A DNA stretch of 64,000 nt. Source: Acidimicrobiales bacterium. Its GTDB lineage: Bacteria; Actinomycetota; Acidimicrobiia; Acidimicrobiales; Palsa-688. How positions within the stretch are numbered: the stretch's first letter is position 1; every line of letters starts with the position of its first letter. Shown here one piece after another: positions 42,515 through 51,067 of the stretch. The stretch lies in the NCBI GenBank assembly GCA_036378675.1, contig DASUWA010000007.1:1-64000 (forward strand), written 5' to 3'. The notes under the pieces are model-generated. The model worked only from the letters and a program-made list of their open reading frames with translations. It made no database searches and was not told the origin of the DNA. Both the position numbers and the translations under genes were made by a program.

Positions 42515-43251
42515 TCCGCCGGCTTCTCCCTGACGCGTGTGTCATCAGTGGTGACGAAGCTCTGGAGGACTTCTATTACGTCGCGCCGGGCCGCCACGTT
42601 CGAGCCGACTTCGTCGTGTCGCTCGACGGTGCAGTCGAGATCGGCGGCAGGAGCATGCCCCTAGGTGCGCCGGCGGACAGGGCCGCCTTCTTGGCGATGC
42701 GCGCCGTCGCCGACGCCGTTCTTGTCGGGGCCGGCACCGCTCGAATTGAACGATATGGGCGACCGGCGGTAGCCGGGGACGGCCAGCAACGCCGCAGGTC
42801 GAGAGGTCAGCAACCCGTTCCGCCTCTGGCGATCGTAAGCCGGCGAGGGCTCCTCGGCTCCGGGGACCGCGTGTTCTCGGGCGGCTACAGGCCGATCGTC
42901 ATCACGACCGCCGCGGCGATAGCAGTACATCCCGAGCTGGTAGATCTAGCGGACGTGGTGGAGTGCGGGGACGTCGAGGTGGACCTTTGTAAGGCGATCG
43001 AGCATCTTGCCGGGATGGGTTTGGGACGGGTTCTGTGCGAGGGGGGCCCGTCGTTGCTCCACTCGTTGCTGACCGACGACCTCGTAGACGAGATGTGCGT
43101 GACGTTCTCGCCGGTGATCGCCGGGCCTCAGCACCTTCACCTCTCCGGCGCAATACCGCTTGCCGAACCTAGCTGGTTTCGCCTGGGAGCGCTGCTCGAA
43201 GGCGACGGCCTGCTTATGGCTCGCTACAACAGAGAACGGGCGACGGCATGA
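42511..43251 (+). CDS. RibD C-terminal domain (DHFR-like) reductase
   Basis: A 246-residue protein of the RibD_C/DHFR family without the deaminase domain. VRADFVVSLDGAVEIGGRS begins the fold; DAVLVGAGTARIERYG and VLCEGGPSLLHSLLTDDLVDE are the NADPH- and substrate-site motifs. Such stand-alone proteins reduce pyrimidine-type substrates, including in riboflavin, or F420- and NADPH-linked reductions. The start is TTG 42511, coupled to the preceding stop as TTGA, so expression depends on the RpiB-like gene. Confidence 0.83.
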   Translation: MIRRLLPDACVISGDEALEDFYYVAPGRHVRADFVVSLDGAVEIGGRSMPLGAPADRAAFLAMRAVADAVLVGAGTARIERYGRPAVAGDGQQRRRSRGQQPVPPLAIVSRRGLLGSGDRVFSGGYRPIVITTAAAIAVHPELVDLADVVECGDVEVDLCKAIEHLAGMGLGRVLCEGGPSLLHSLLTDDLVDEMCVTFSPVIAGPQHLHLSGAIPLAEPSWFRLGALLEGDGLLMARYNRERATA

Positions 43252-43919
43252 CCGACCGGGCTCCCACCCTTGCCGTCGAGCGCGCGCTGTGGGCCGAGGG
43301 ACACGACATCGTCGTAGGCGTCGACGAGGTGGGCCGGGGGGCGTGGGCGGGTCCGATAACCGTCGGGGCGGCTGTTCTCCCGAAGACTCGAAGGGTATAT
43401 CGAGTCCGGGACTCCAAGATGCTCACGGAAACCGAGCGTGAGAGGCTCTTCTCGCGGATCGCCGACTGGTGCGAGAGCTGGGCGGTCGGCTCGGCGTCGC
43501 AGGAAGAATGCGATTCGATCGGAATGGCGGATGCGCAGAGGCTGGCTGCGCGCCGGGCGATCGAGGGCCTGGGCGTGCAGCCGGATCATGTCCTCGTGGA
43601 CGGCAACTGGGACTTCGTCGGGGCCGGATCGACTCGCAGGATCATCCGCGGGGATGCCACCTGCCTGTCGATCTCCGCGGCATCGATACTCGCGAAGGTG
43701 AGCAGGGACCGGATGATGCGAGCCGAAGCGGCGAACTACCCCGCCTACGAGTTCGACTCGAACAAGGGTTATCCGTGCCCTCGCCACAAGATGGCGCTTC
43801 ACGCATACGGTCCGTCGGCCATTCACCGCCGAACTTGGATATTCATGGAGCACCTTGTCTGGGGGGTCGAGGGCGCTCGTGCGACACCGCGCATCTGGCT
43901 GGAGGGAGGACTCGAGTAA
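43248..43919 (+). CDS. rnhB: Ribonuclease HII
   Basis: A 223-residue RNase HII. The active site has VVGVDEVGRGAWAGPI (Asp-Glu), a third Asp in VLVDGNWDF, and the SAASILAKVSRDRMM motif. The C-terminal GYPCPRHKMALHAYGPSAIHRRTW is the conserved substrate-recognition end. It cuts RNA-DNA hybrids and single ribonucleotides in DNA. ATG 43248 overlaps the preceding stop as ATGA. Confidence 0.94.
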   Translation: MTDRAPTLAVERALWAEGHDIVVGVDEVGRGAWAGPITVGAAVLPKTRRVYRVRDSKMLTETERERLFSRIADWCESWAVGSASQEECDSIGMADAQRLAARRAIEGLGVQPDHVLVDGNWDFVGAGSTRRIIRGDATCLSISAASILAKVSRDRMMRAEAANYPAYEFDSNKGYPCPRHKMALHAYGPSAIHRRTWIFMEHLVWGVEGARATPRIWLEGGLE

Positions 43920-43965
43920 GGAGCGGCTCAGCTTTTCCCGGTTCTACCACCCCCGGATCGTTAGC

Positions 43966-46900
43966 ATGACTCACAAGATGCGCGTAAGTGCGAGGCCCGG
44001 ATGGATACGCCGTTTGTTGCCGTGGCTGGCCCCGCACAGGCGGAACGTGCTTCTGTCCTTCGGTGCCGCCTTTGTCGGAAGCGGAGTGTCAGCCGCGGTG
44101 CCCGCGGTGCAGAGGCAGGTGGTCGATGAGGTCGTAGCCGGAGGTCACGTCTTCATCGCTCCGTGGGTCGCCGTTCTCGGGCTAGCCGCTGCGGCGCGTT
44201 TCGGGGCGGCGTACGTCCGTCGATTCGTCGGCGGTCGGGTCAGCCTCGACGTGCAGAACGACCTGCGCAACGCGATATACGACCAACTCCAGCGTCTCGA
44301 CTTCGCACGCCACGACGAGCTCCAGACTGGCCAGCTGGTCTCGCGGGCCAACTCTGACGTGGGCCTCTTACAGAGCCTCCTCGCGTTCCTGCCCATCATG
44401 AGCGGAAACGTCCTGCTGCTCGCCGGTGCATTGGGGGTGATGTTCTACTACTCACCGTTGCTCGCCGTGGTCGCCCTTTGCGTGGTGCCGACCTTGATCT
44501 GGAGCGCGTACAGCATGCGAGAGAAGACCTTCCCTGCGAGCTGGGATTCTCAGCAGCGGGAGGGGGAGGTCGCAATCGTCGTCGAAGAGGCCGTGACCGG
44601 CGTGAGAGTTGTCAAGGGGTTCGGTCAGGAGAAGCACGAGCTCGCGCGCCTGATCGAACGAGCCCAAATCCTATACGGCTCTCGCCTGCGAGCGGTTCGG
44701 TTGCAGGCGAAGTACCAGCCGGTGCTTCAAGCGATTCCCGTGTTCGGGCAGGTCGCGGTCCTCGCGCTCGGCGGATGGATGGCGATACATCACAAGATTT
44801 CCATCGGGACGTTCCTGGCTTTCGCAACCTACCTTGTGCAGCTGTCCAGCCCGGCCCGGATGCTCGCCGGTCTGCTTGTGGTCGGCCAGCAGGCGCGCGC
44901 AGGCGCCGAGCGTGTGTTAGACCTCCTCGTGTCGACCCCGGTCGTCGAGGAGAAAGCCGACGCCATCGAGCTGCCGCCTGTTTCCGGCGCGGTCCACTTC
45001 GAGGGCGTCACCTTCGGGTACCTGGCCAGCCAGCCGGTGTTGAGGTCCTTCGACCTGAACGTCGCCGCCGGAGAGACCGTGGCTCTTGTCGGGGCGTCGG
45101 GCTCCGGTAAGTCGACGGTGGCGCTGTTGCTTCCTCGTTTCTACGACGTTCAGGACGGAAGCGTCAGCTTGGACGGAACCGACGTCAGGGATGTGACCCT
45201 GACCTCCCTCCGTTGCCAGATAGGCGTCGTATTCGAGGAGAGCTTCTTGTTCTCGGACTCGGTCCGCGAAAACATCGCCTTCGGCCGACCCGATGCCACG
45301 CAGGAGGAGGTCGAGGCCGCGGCGCGCGCCGCCGAGGCCCATGATTTCATCTCGCGCCTGCCGGACGGGTACTCGACGCTCGTAGGCGAGCGCGGCCTGA
45401 CGCTGTCGGGCGGTCAACGGCAGCGCATCGCGTTGGCTCGCGCATTGCTCACCGACCCGCGGATACTCATCCTCGACGACGCAACCAGCTCCATCGATGC
45501 GCGCGTCGAGGAGGAGATCCACGCCACACTACGGCGGGTCATGAAGGGCCGGACCACCATCCTCGTCGCTCACCGCCGGTCGACCCTGCGGCTCGCGGAC
45601 CGCATCGCAGTCGTCGAGGACGGGCGGATAATCGACCAGGGAACTCACGAGGAGCTCATGTCCCGCTGCCCCACCTACCGGAAGCTGCTCGCCGGCCCGG
45701 GAGAGGACGCCGAAGGGGTCGGTGCGCTGGCACTTGACGATTCCGAGTCTGATGTGGAGGAGACGGGAATCACGGAATCGCTCTGGAGCGAAGAGGACGC
45801 GGAGGGGAGTGGATTCGACGGTCAGGTCGTGGCGGCACCTCGTCAATCGGCGGGCCTCGGAGCAGGTCGCGGTGGCGGTGGCGGTGGCGGGGGAGGAGGC
45901 GGCAACTGGATGGGGGCGCTCGGGCCGACGCCGGAGCTTCTTGCCAAGGTCGCCGCGCTGCCACCGGTTCGAGACGAACCGGGTGTCGACGTCTGGGCGG
46001 AGGCGCGCGATGATCCTTCGTTTTCGCTCGGTCGGTTCGTGCGTCCCTACCGGAAGTACCTGCTCACAGGCCTGGTGCTAGTGGTGCTCGACGCCCTTGC
46101 AGCCCTCGCCGGCCCGGTCCTCATCCGGTGGGGACTCGACCAAGGGGTCGCGAAGGGCTCTGAGAGGGCCCTTTGGCTTTCGTCGGCGATATTCCTCGTG
46201 GTGGCCCTGCTCGACCTCGGGGATTCGATGCTCCAGGTTCTCGTGACCGGCCGGACCGCGGAGAGGCTTTTGCTCGCGCTCCGCGTCCGCATCTGGTCGC
46301 ATCTCCAGCGGCTGTCGATCGACTACTACGAGCGCGAGATGGCGGGACGAATCATGACCCGCATGACCACCGACGTCGACGCATTCTCAAACCTGCTGCA
46401 GTCGGGACTCATCAACGCGGTCGTGGCCATGTTCACATTTCTGGGAGTCGCTATCGCGCTACTGGTGTGGAACTGGAACCTTGGTCTCGTCGCTCTGTCG
46501 GTCTTGGTCCCATTCGCCGGCGCGACGATCGCTTACCGCCGGCTCTCCTCTGCTGCGTACGAGCGGGCGCGCGAGCGAGTCGCGGTTGTGAATGCGAGCA
46601 TGCAGGAGAGCCTGTCCGGAGTAAGGGAGTCGCAGGCGTTCGTCAGGGAGAGTCGCAACCGCCGGGACTTCAGGCAGCTCTCCAAGGGATATCTCGACGC
46701 GCGTCTCGGAGCGCAGCGACTTGTGGCCTTGTACTTCCCGTTCGTCGACTTCTTGTCCGACACCGCCGCAGTACTGGTGCTCGCGGTCGGGTCGGCGATG
46801 ATCGCGAGCAGATCCTTGACCGCAGGCGAGCTGGTCGGGTTCCTCCTCTACCTCGGGCTCCTGTTCAACCCCATCCAGCAGCTGTCACAGACGTTCGACT

Positions 46901-47784
46901 CCTACCAGCAGGCCGGCGCTTCGGGAGCCCAGATCAACGCCTTGATGGCAGTCCGCCCGCTCGTCGTCGAGGATCCGCAACCGGTCAGACCCGAGCAGAT
47001 CAGTGGAAGCGTCGCCTTCAAAGACGTCCACTTCTCCTACCCGTCGGGGTTCTCCGGTCGAGAAGCGCTCGCAGGTGTTGATCTCGAGATCTCGCCAGGT
47101 GAGAGCGTCGCGCTGGTCGGAGAGACCGGTGCAGGGAAGTCGACGATCGTCAAGCTGATCACCCGTTTCTACGATCCTACGAGCGGTTCCGTGAGCGTTG
47201 ACGGCATCGATCTGCGACGAATGGATCTGCCGGCCTTCCGCCATCGTCTCGGATACGTCCCACAAGAAGCGTTCCTGTTTTCTGGAACCATCCGCGACAA
47301 CATCGCGTATGGGAGACCGGACGCCACTGACGCCGAGGTAGAGGCGGCAGCTCGCGCAGTGGGAGCGCATGACCTGGTAGCGGGCCTTGCCGGCGGGTAC
47401 CTCCATCGGGTCAGCGAGCGAGGTAGGTCTCTGTCGACAGGGCAGAGACAGTTGATCGCGCTGGCCAGGGCTGAGCTGGTGAACCCGGCGATACTGCTGT
47501 TGGACGAGGCGACCTCCAACCTCGACCTGGCGACAGAGGCGAGAGTGACCCGGGCGATGAACGTGGTGGCGCAGGGGCGAACGACTGTCGTGATAGCCCA
47601 CCGGTTGCAGACCGCGCGGCGCGCAGATCGCATCCTCGTTCTCGACGGCGGACGAGTCGTGGAGGACGGCACGCACGAGCAACTCGTAGCGGCCGGTGGC
47701 ACCTACGCCGTCATGTGGAGGTCGTTCGAGATCGAATCGACCTATAGCTCGGGTGTGCCCGTCCAGACGTCGAGCCTGCCGTAG
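43966..47784 (+). CDS. Fused asymmetric ABC exporter (TMD-NBD-TMD-NBD)
   Basis: About 1272 residues from ATG 43966. Half one has six helices and an NBD (Walker A GASGSGKS 376-383, LSGGQ 480-484, Walker B ending Asp504-Asp505 instead of Asp-Glu). A linker of ~110 acidic and Gly-rich residues includes eleven glycines (636-646). Half two has an NBD with GETGAGKS 1052-1059, signature LSTGQ 1156-1160 and canonical Asp-Glu1181. The two deviations fall in the same composite ATP site, so one site is degenerate and one active, as in heterodimeric exporters such as TM287/288. Export of lipid or drug is inference. An ATG four codons later is possible. Confidence 0.92.
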   Translation: MTHKMRVSARPGWIRRLLPWLAPHRRNVLLSFGAAFVGSGVSAAVPAVQRQVVDEVVAGGHVFIAPWVAVLGLAAAARFGAAYVRRFVGGRVSLDVQNDLRNAIYDQLQRLDFARHDELQTGQLVSRANSDVGLLQSLLAFLPIMSGNVLLLAGALGVMFYYSPLLAVVALCVVPTLIWSAYSMREKTFPASWDSQQREGEVAIVVEEAVTGVRVVKGFGQEKHELARLIERAQILYGSRLRAVRLQAKYQPVLQAIPVFGQVAVLALGGWMAIHHKISIGTFLAFATYLVQLSSPARMLAGLLVVGQQARAGAERVLDLLVSTPVVEEKADAIELPPVSGAVHFEGVTFGYLASQPVLRSFDLNVAAGETVALVGASGSGKSTVALLLPRFYDVQDGSVSLDGTDVRDVTLTSLRCQIGVVFEESFLFSDSVRENIAFGRPDATQEEVEAAARAAEAHDFISRLPDGYSTLVGERGLTLSGGQRQRIALARALLTDPRILILDDATSSIDARVEEEIHATLRRVMKGRTTILVAHRRSTLRLADRIAVVEDGRIIDQGTHEELMSRCPTYRKLLAGPGEDAEGVGALALDDSESDVEETGITESLWSEEDAEGSGFDGQVVAAPRQSAGLGAGRGGGGGGGGGGGNWMGALGPTPELLAKVAALPPVRDEPGVDVWAEARDDPSFSLGRFVRPYRKYLLTGLVLVVLDALAALAGPVLIRWGLDQGVAKGSERALWLSSAIFLVVALLDLGDSMLQVLVTGRTAERLLLALRVRIWSHLQRLSIDYYEREMAGRIMTRMTTDVDAFSNLLQSGLINAVVAMFTFLGVAIALLVWNWNLGLVALSVLVPFAGATIAYRRLSSAAYERARERVAVVNASMQESLSGVRESQAFVRESRNRRDFRQLSKGYLDARLGAQRLVALYFPFVDFLSDTAAVLVLAVGSAMIASRSLTAGELVGFLLYLGLLFNPIQQLSQTFDSYQQAGASGAQINALMAVRPLVVEDPQPVRPEQISGSVAFKDVHFSYPSGFSGREALAGVDLEISPGESVALVGETGAGKSTIVKLITRFYDPTSGSVSVDGIDLRRMDLPAFRHRLGYVPQEAFLFSGTIRDNIAYGRPDATDAEVEAAARAVGAHDLVAGLAGGYLHRVSERGRSLSTGQRQLIALARAELVNPAILLLDEATSNLDLATEARVTRAMNVVAQGRTTVVIAHRLQTARRADRILVLDGGRVVEDGTHEQLVAAGGTYAVMWRSFEIESTYSSGVPVQTSSLP
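45871..45903 (+). repeat. Poly-glycine codon tract in ABC exporter linker
   Basis: Eleven consecutive glycine codons (GGT/GGC/GGG/GGA) lie in the linker between the two halves. Alternating GGTGGC units suggest replication slippage. Confidence 0.9.
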
Positions 47785-50114
47785 GCGATTCCGACGACTA
47801 CCGCCGTTGACCCCGCAAAGGCTGCCTGCTCCAGCGACGCGCCAGTAGCCGTTGCCCAAAGCGGATCCCCGGTGTCGACGCGTTGCCAACTGGAACCGGA
47901 GTCGCTGGAGATCCACACCGCGACGCCTGACGCGGACGGCGGGTAGAGCAACGCCGCTCCGAACGGTGCACTTCGGGCATTGAAACGTGACTGTCCGGTG
48001 ACACCTGTCGCGACCGGGTAGCCCGAACCCGCGACCGCGATCCACCGGGTGTCGGAGACAGCAAGGCTGGTCAGAGGCGCAGGCGCGGCGCGTCCGAAGG
48101 CAGCACTGTCCTGGAGCGTCCAACGCGTTCCGTCAGGCGACGTCCAGACCGCGGGAACGAGGGATCCAGACGAAGATTCGGTGGCACCGAACGCGACGAA
48201 ACCTCCGGCAGTTGACGTGCACCCATCCATCCATTCAGTCGCGCCCGTGGGGGCGGACGGGGACACGACCGCCTGCTTCCATTTCGTTCCGGTGGCGGAG
48301 TACCAAGCCGCGGCCGACGTCCCTGAGCGGCTCTGGCTCGCGTCTCCGACGACGAGCACCGTGCCGGAATTGCTGCACATCGCTGCCGGGAATTCGGTAG
48401 CGACCCCGGGCTGTGGATCCATCGTTCCGGCGCTTGTCCAGTGCAATCCGTCGGTGCTCGTCCATGCGACCGCCGGAGCGTCCGCCACGCCGGGCGTCGA
48501 TCCCAACGCCGTTCCCGACGCGATCCAGGTTGCTCCCAGCCGGCCAACGACATTCGATCCCGGCGGTCCGGCCACCGCGGCAGTGGCGCCTGTGGCCGCG
48601 GGGGCTGATGTCCAACTGAGCCCGTCCGACGAAACCAACGAAACGGTTGTCGTCGTGGCGGGCCCCACCGCCTGAGACGGATGAGTGATGCGGACCGTCA
48701 GAACGAGCTTGCCGGCGACGCTGTCGAGACTCGAAGCCTCCACGATCGATCCGACCGGTCCGAACTGCGACGCACTATCGCTCGGCTCGGTCCACCCGGA
48801 AGAGCTGTGGACCAGAAGGTGCGCTTGCCCGGGATCTCCGTCAGCCACCGCGATCGACGCGCCGTTCGACGCGACAAGTGTCGCGTGCCACGCTGAGGGG
48901 GCTGCAGCGGGGCCCGGCAGCGCGACCGACGACCAGCGCATTCCGTCAGACGACTGCCAGACGTCCTGAGCTCCGTCATTGCCCCCCACCGCGAACAGTT
49001 CCGAGGTGCCGGCGAGAGTGGGGACGGCCGTCACCGCGCGGGCCACACCTCCTGCCGTACCGCTTTCGGGAAACGAAGCGTAGGGCTGGCTCCAAGTCAT
49101 GCCGTCGGGAGATATCCATGACACCGGCTCCCACACGCCTCCAGCATCAATTCCGCCGACGGCGACCAGTCCGACGGCGCCGCCTTGGCCAGTTCCGAGC
49201 TGCGCGACCCCGGTGATCACGTGGTCGCCCTGTCCCGAGAACGACCCTTGCGGCGGCTGCGCCGCTCTCCAGTCGAGCCCGTCCTGCGTACTCCACAGCG
49301 CCGCATCGGTAGCCGTCCCGTCTCCTATCGAGCCCGCCGCGTACACCAGTCCCGACGTTGCGAACAACGCGTAGATCCTCGCATCGTCCAGCCCATCGAA
49401 GAACCTCGTTGCCTGAGACGACAGCGACCACTGCAAACCGTTGGTCGAGTACCACACCGCGGGTTGCCCACCCACAGTTCCCGACGCGAAGTAACCCAGC
49501 CCGCCGGCCGTCACCAAGTCAATTTCGGAACTAGGTGCGGCCGCAGCCGAAGTTCCCGGCACACTGCTTCCGGCGGGCGAATCGGACACCGGCGCGGCCG
49601 TGAACGGGGCTCCCGCGGCCGAAGAGATCCACACGGCTGAGTGGCGGCTCGAACCCTGGCCGACGGATCCGACCACGACAGTTCCGGTCCTCCAAGTCGT
49701 CGCTGCGTTGGCCTCGCTAAAAGTTCCGGCACCCGTGAGCGGTTGGCTTGTCCACGTTTGAGCGTCTGTCGAAGACCACGCCGTAGCGGTCATGCTCCGC
49801 GCCCCGCTACTGCGGGCGCCGGCCGCGATCCAGGGTGACCCGATCTGCCTGGGGGCGAGAACCGAAGCAACGGTTGTCGCGGGCGAGGTATTCAACGCGT
49901 CTATGGCCGGGCTGTTGTCGCTGGACCAACTCCACGAGGCCGTTGCGCCCGTCGCCGATGCGCTAGTTGGGGGAGACGTGCTGCCTGGCGGTTTAGTCGA
50001 AGGTGATGACCTAGAGGTTCCAGACGAGCACGACGCCGCAAGCAGAACGAATCCGGCCGCCGACGCAATCGCAATTGCGCTGGCACGCCGACTGCGGGTT
50101 GGCAATTTCGGCAC
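47742..50114 (-). CDS. Large lipoprotein with Asp-box beta-propeller repeats
   Basis: A 790-residue lipoprotein (lipobox LLAASC near residue 29) with a Ser/Thr/Pro linker. The rest consists of about twelve repeats of the pattern hydrophobic-W-x-S-x-D-G-x-x-W, for example ALWSTQDGLDW, SWISPDGMTW, AWTSTDGLHW and AVWTSPDGTRW. This is the Asp-box hairpin of sialidase/Vps10-like beta-propellers, so one or two surface propellers are likely. No sialidase arginine triad is evident. Function is unknown. Its 3' end overlaps the ABC exporter gene by 43 bases on the opposite strand. Confidence 0.82.
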   Translation of the reverse strand: MPKLPTRSRRASAIAIASAAGFVLLAASCSSGTSRSSPSTKPPGSTSPPTSASATGATASWSWSSDNSPAIDALNTSPATTVASVLAPRQIGSPWIAAGARSSGARSMTATAWSSTDAQTWTSQPLTGAGTFSEANAATTWRTGTVVVGSVGQGSSRHSAVWISSAAGAPFTAAPVSDSPAGSSVPGTSAAAAPSSEIDLVTAGGLGYFASGTVGGQPAVWYSTNGLQWSLSSQATRFFDGLDDARIYALFATSGLVYAAGSIGDGTATDAALWSTQDGLDWRAAQPPQGSFSGQGDHVITGVAQLGTGQGGAVGLVAVGGIDAGGVWEPVSWISPDGMTWSQPYASFPESGTAGGVARAVTAVPTLAGTSELFAVGGNDGAQDVWQSSDGMRWSSVALPGPAAAPSAWHATLVASNGASIAVADGDPGQAHLLVHSSSGWTEPSDSASQFGPVGSIVEASSLDSVAGKLVLTVRITHPSQAVGPATTTTVSLVSSDGLSWTSAPAATGATAAVAGPPGSNVVGRLGATWIASGTALGSTPGVADAPAVAWTSTDGLHWTSAGTMDPQPGVATEFPAAMCSNSGTVLVVGDASQSRSGTSAAAWYSATGTKWKQAVVSPSAPTGATEWMDGCTSTAGGFVAFGATESSSGSLVPAVWTSPDGTRWTLQDSAAFGRAAPAPLTSLAVSDTRWIAVAGSGYPVATGVTGQSRFNARSAPFGAALLYPPSASGVAVWISSDSGSSWQRVDTGDPLWATATGASLEQAAFAGSTAVVVGIAYGRLDVWTGTPEL

Positions 50115-50155
50115 TCGAATCAGGACCTGCGTACAACCGCTCCTCGGATGGCGCG

Positions 50156-50518
50156 TCAGCGGTTGCTCAGGCGAATTCCGTCGCCGCCGTCATCCTTTTT
50201 CCAAAACTGCCACCAGCGGCGCCCGGTCCGCTCGGCTTCTACCTCGGCGAGGATCTCCGGTCCCGCAGCTGTAACGATCGCGTCAGCCTCATCGAGGATT
50301 GCGGCGACATCTTCCGCAGGTTCGTCTGGCTCTTCTTCGACTTGCTCGCGGACCAGGGAACCGCTGACGAAGGATGCGTCGATGATGTCCCGCTGGTAGC
50401 GATCGCAGTTCTCAGGGCAGCGCCAAGGAGCCTCCGGCGCGAGGTTGAGGACGCAGAACCGGGCTACCTCGCCGGTGTCGTACGTCCGGCTCTGAAAATG
50501 ACGGCAGTCCTCGCGCAT
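50156..50518 (-). CDS. Small conserved cysteine protein of unknown function
   Basis: A 120-residue protein. The first 45 residues have a conserved pattern of four cysteines (EDCRHFQSRTY, RFCVLNLAPEAPWRCPENC), which could bind a metal or Fe-S cluster. An acidic helical region follows, and the end is Trp/Lys-rich (RRWWQFWKKDDGG), suggesting a membrane-surface contact. ATG 50518 has GGGAG seven bases upstream; the earlier GTG at 50524 would sit on the ribosome site. I recall similar proteins in actinobacteria but no function. Confidence 0.7.
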   Translation of the reverse strand: MREDCRHFQSRTYDTGEVARFCVLNLAPEAPWRCPENCDRYQRDIIDASFVSGSLVREQVEEEPDEPAEDVAAILDEADAIVTAAGPEILAEVEAERTGRRWWQFWKKDDGGDGIRLSNR

Positions 50519-50603
50519 CGGCACGCTCCCATCGTGCCAGCTTTCCCGGGTACTTTCCCGCCGCCGCAGGCAGGCCGGCGACAGCGGGGTTGGTGCCCTT
50601 GGT

Positions 50604-50609
50604 TACACT
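50604..50609 (+). promoter_or_regulatory. -10 element before the MarR gene
   Basis: TACACT ends seven bases before ATG 50617. No Shine-Dalgarno sequence intervenes, so transcription probably starts at or next to the start codon. Confidence 0.4.
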
Positions 50610-50616
50610 CACGCCG

Positions 50617-51057
50617 ATGAGCGCCCAAACGACCTCTTTGGGAAGCCAGCTCCGGTTGGCGGTCCTCCGCCTTTCCCGCAGGCTCAGACAGGAAGCCGTC
50701 GGTGAGATCACCCCTTCTCAGCTTTCAGCTCTCACCGTCGTCGCCAAGAGGGGTGAGGTCACCCTGGGGGAGCTCGCGGCCATCGAGCGGATCGCGCCCC
50801 CCTCGATGACCCGAATCGCAGCTCGTCTCGAGGACCGGGGGTTCGTGCAGAGGCAGGTGGATCCGACAGATCGCCGCGTCGCCCGTCTCGTAGCGAGCGA
50901 GACGGGTCTCGCGTTGCTCGACACGATCCGGACACGCCGGGACGCGTACCTGGCTTCGAGGCTCCAGGAGTTCACAGATGAGGAGCGAACCGTGCTCGAA
51001 GCAGCCGTGCCGCTCCTCGAACGGATCGCTTCGGGGGACGAACTTCCGCCCTCCTGA
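50617..51057 (+). CDS. MarR-family transcriptional regulator
   Basis: A 146-residue winged-helix regulator from ATG 50617. The recognition part is SQLSALTVVAKRGEVTLGELA and PPSMTRIAARLEDRGFV, then the wing QRQVDPTDRRVARLV, and a C-terminal dimer helix. It ends 10 bases from the convergent acetoacetyl-CoA synthetase gene. Its target may be the neighbouring lipoprotein or synthetase genes. The -10 element suggests a leaderless mRNA. Confidence 0.9.
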   Translation: MSAQTTSLGSQLRLAVLRLSRRLRQEAVGEITPSQLSALTVVAKRGEVTLGELAAIERIAPPSMTRIAARLEDRGFVQRQVDPTDRRVARLVASETGLALLDTIRTRRDAYLASRLQEFTDEERTVLEAAVPLLERIASGDELPPS

Positions 51058-51067
51058 GCAGTCCTCG

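Noticed and set aside
46885-48123. 412-codon minus-strand frame crossing the ABC exporter end
   Set aside because: Lies opposite the second ATPase domain and in another frame of the propeller lipoprotein; no recognisable motifs.
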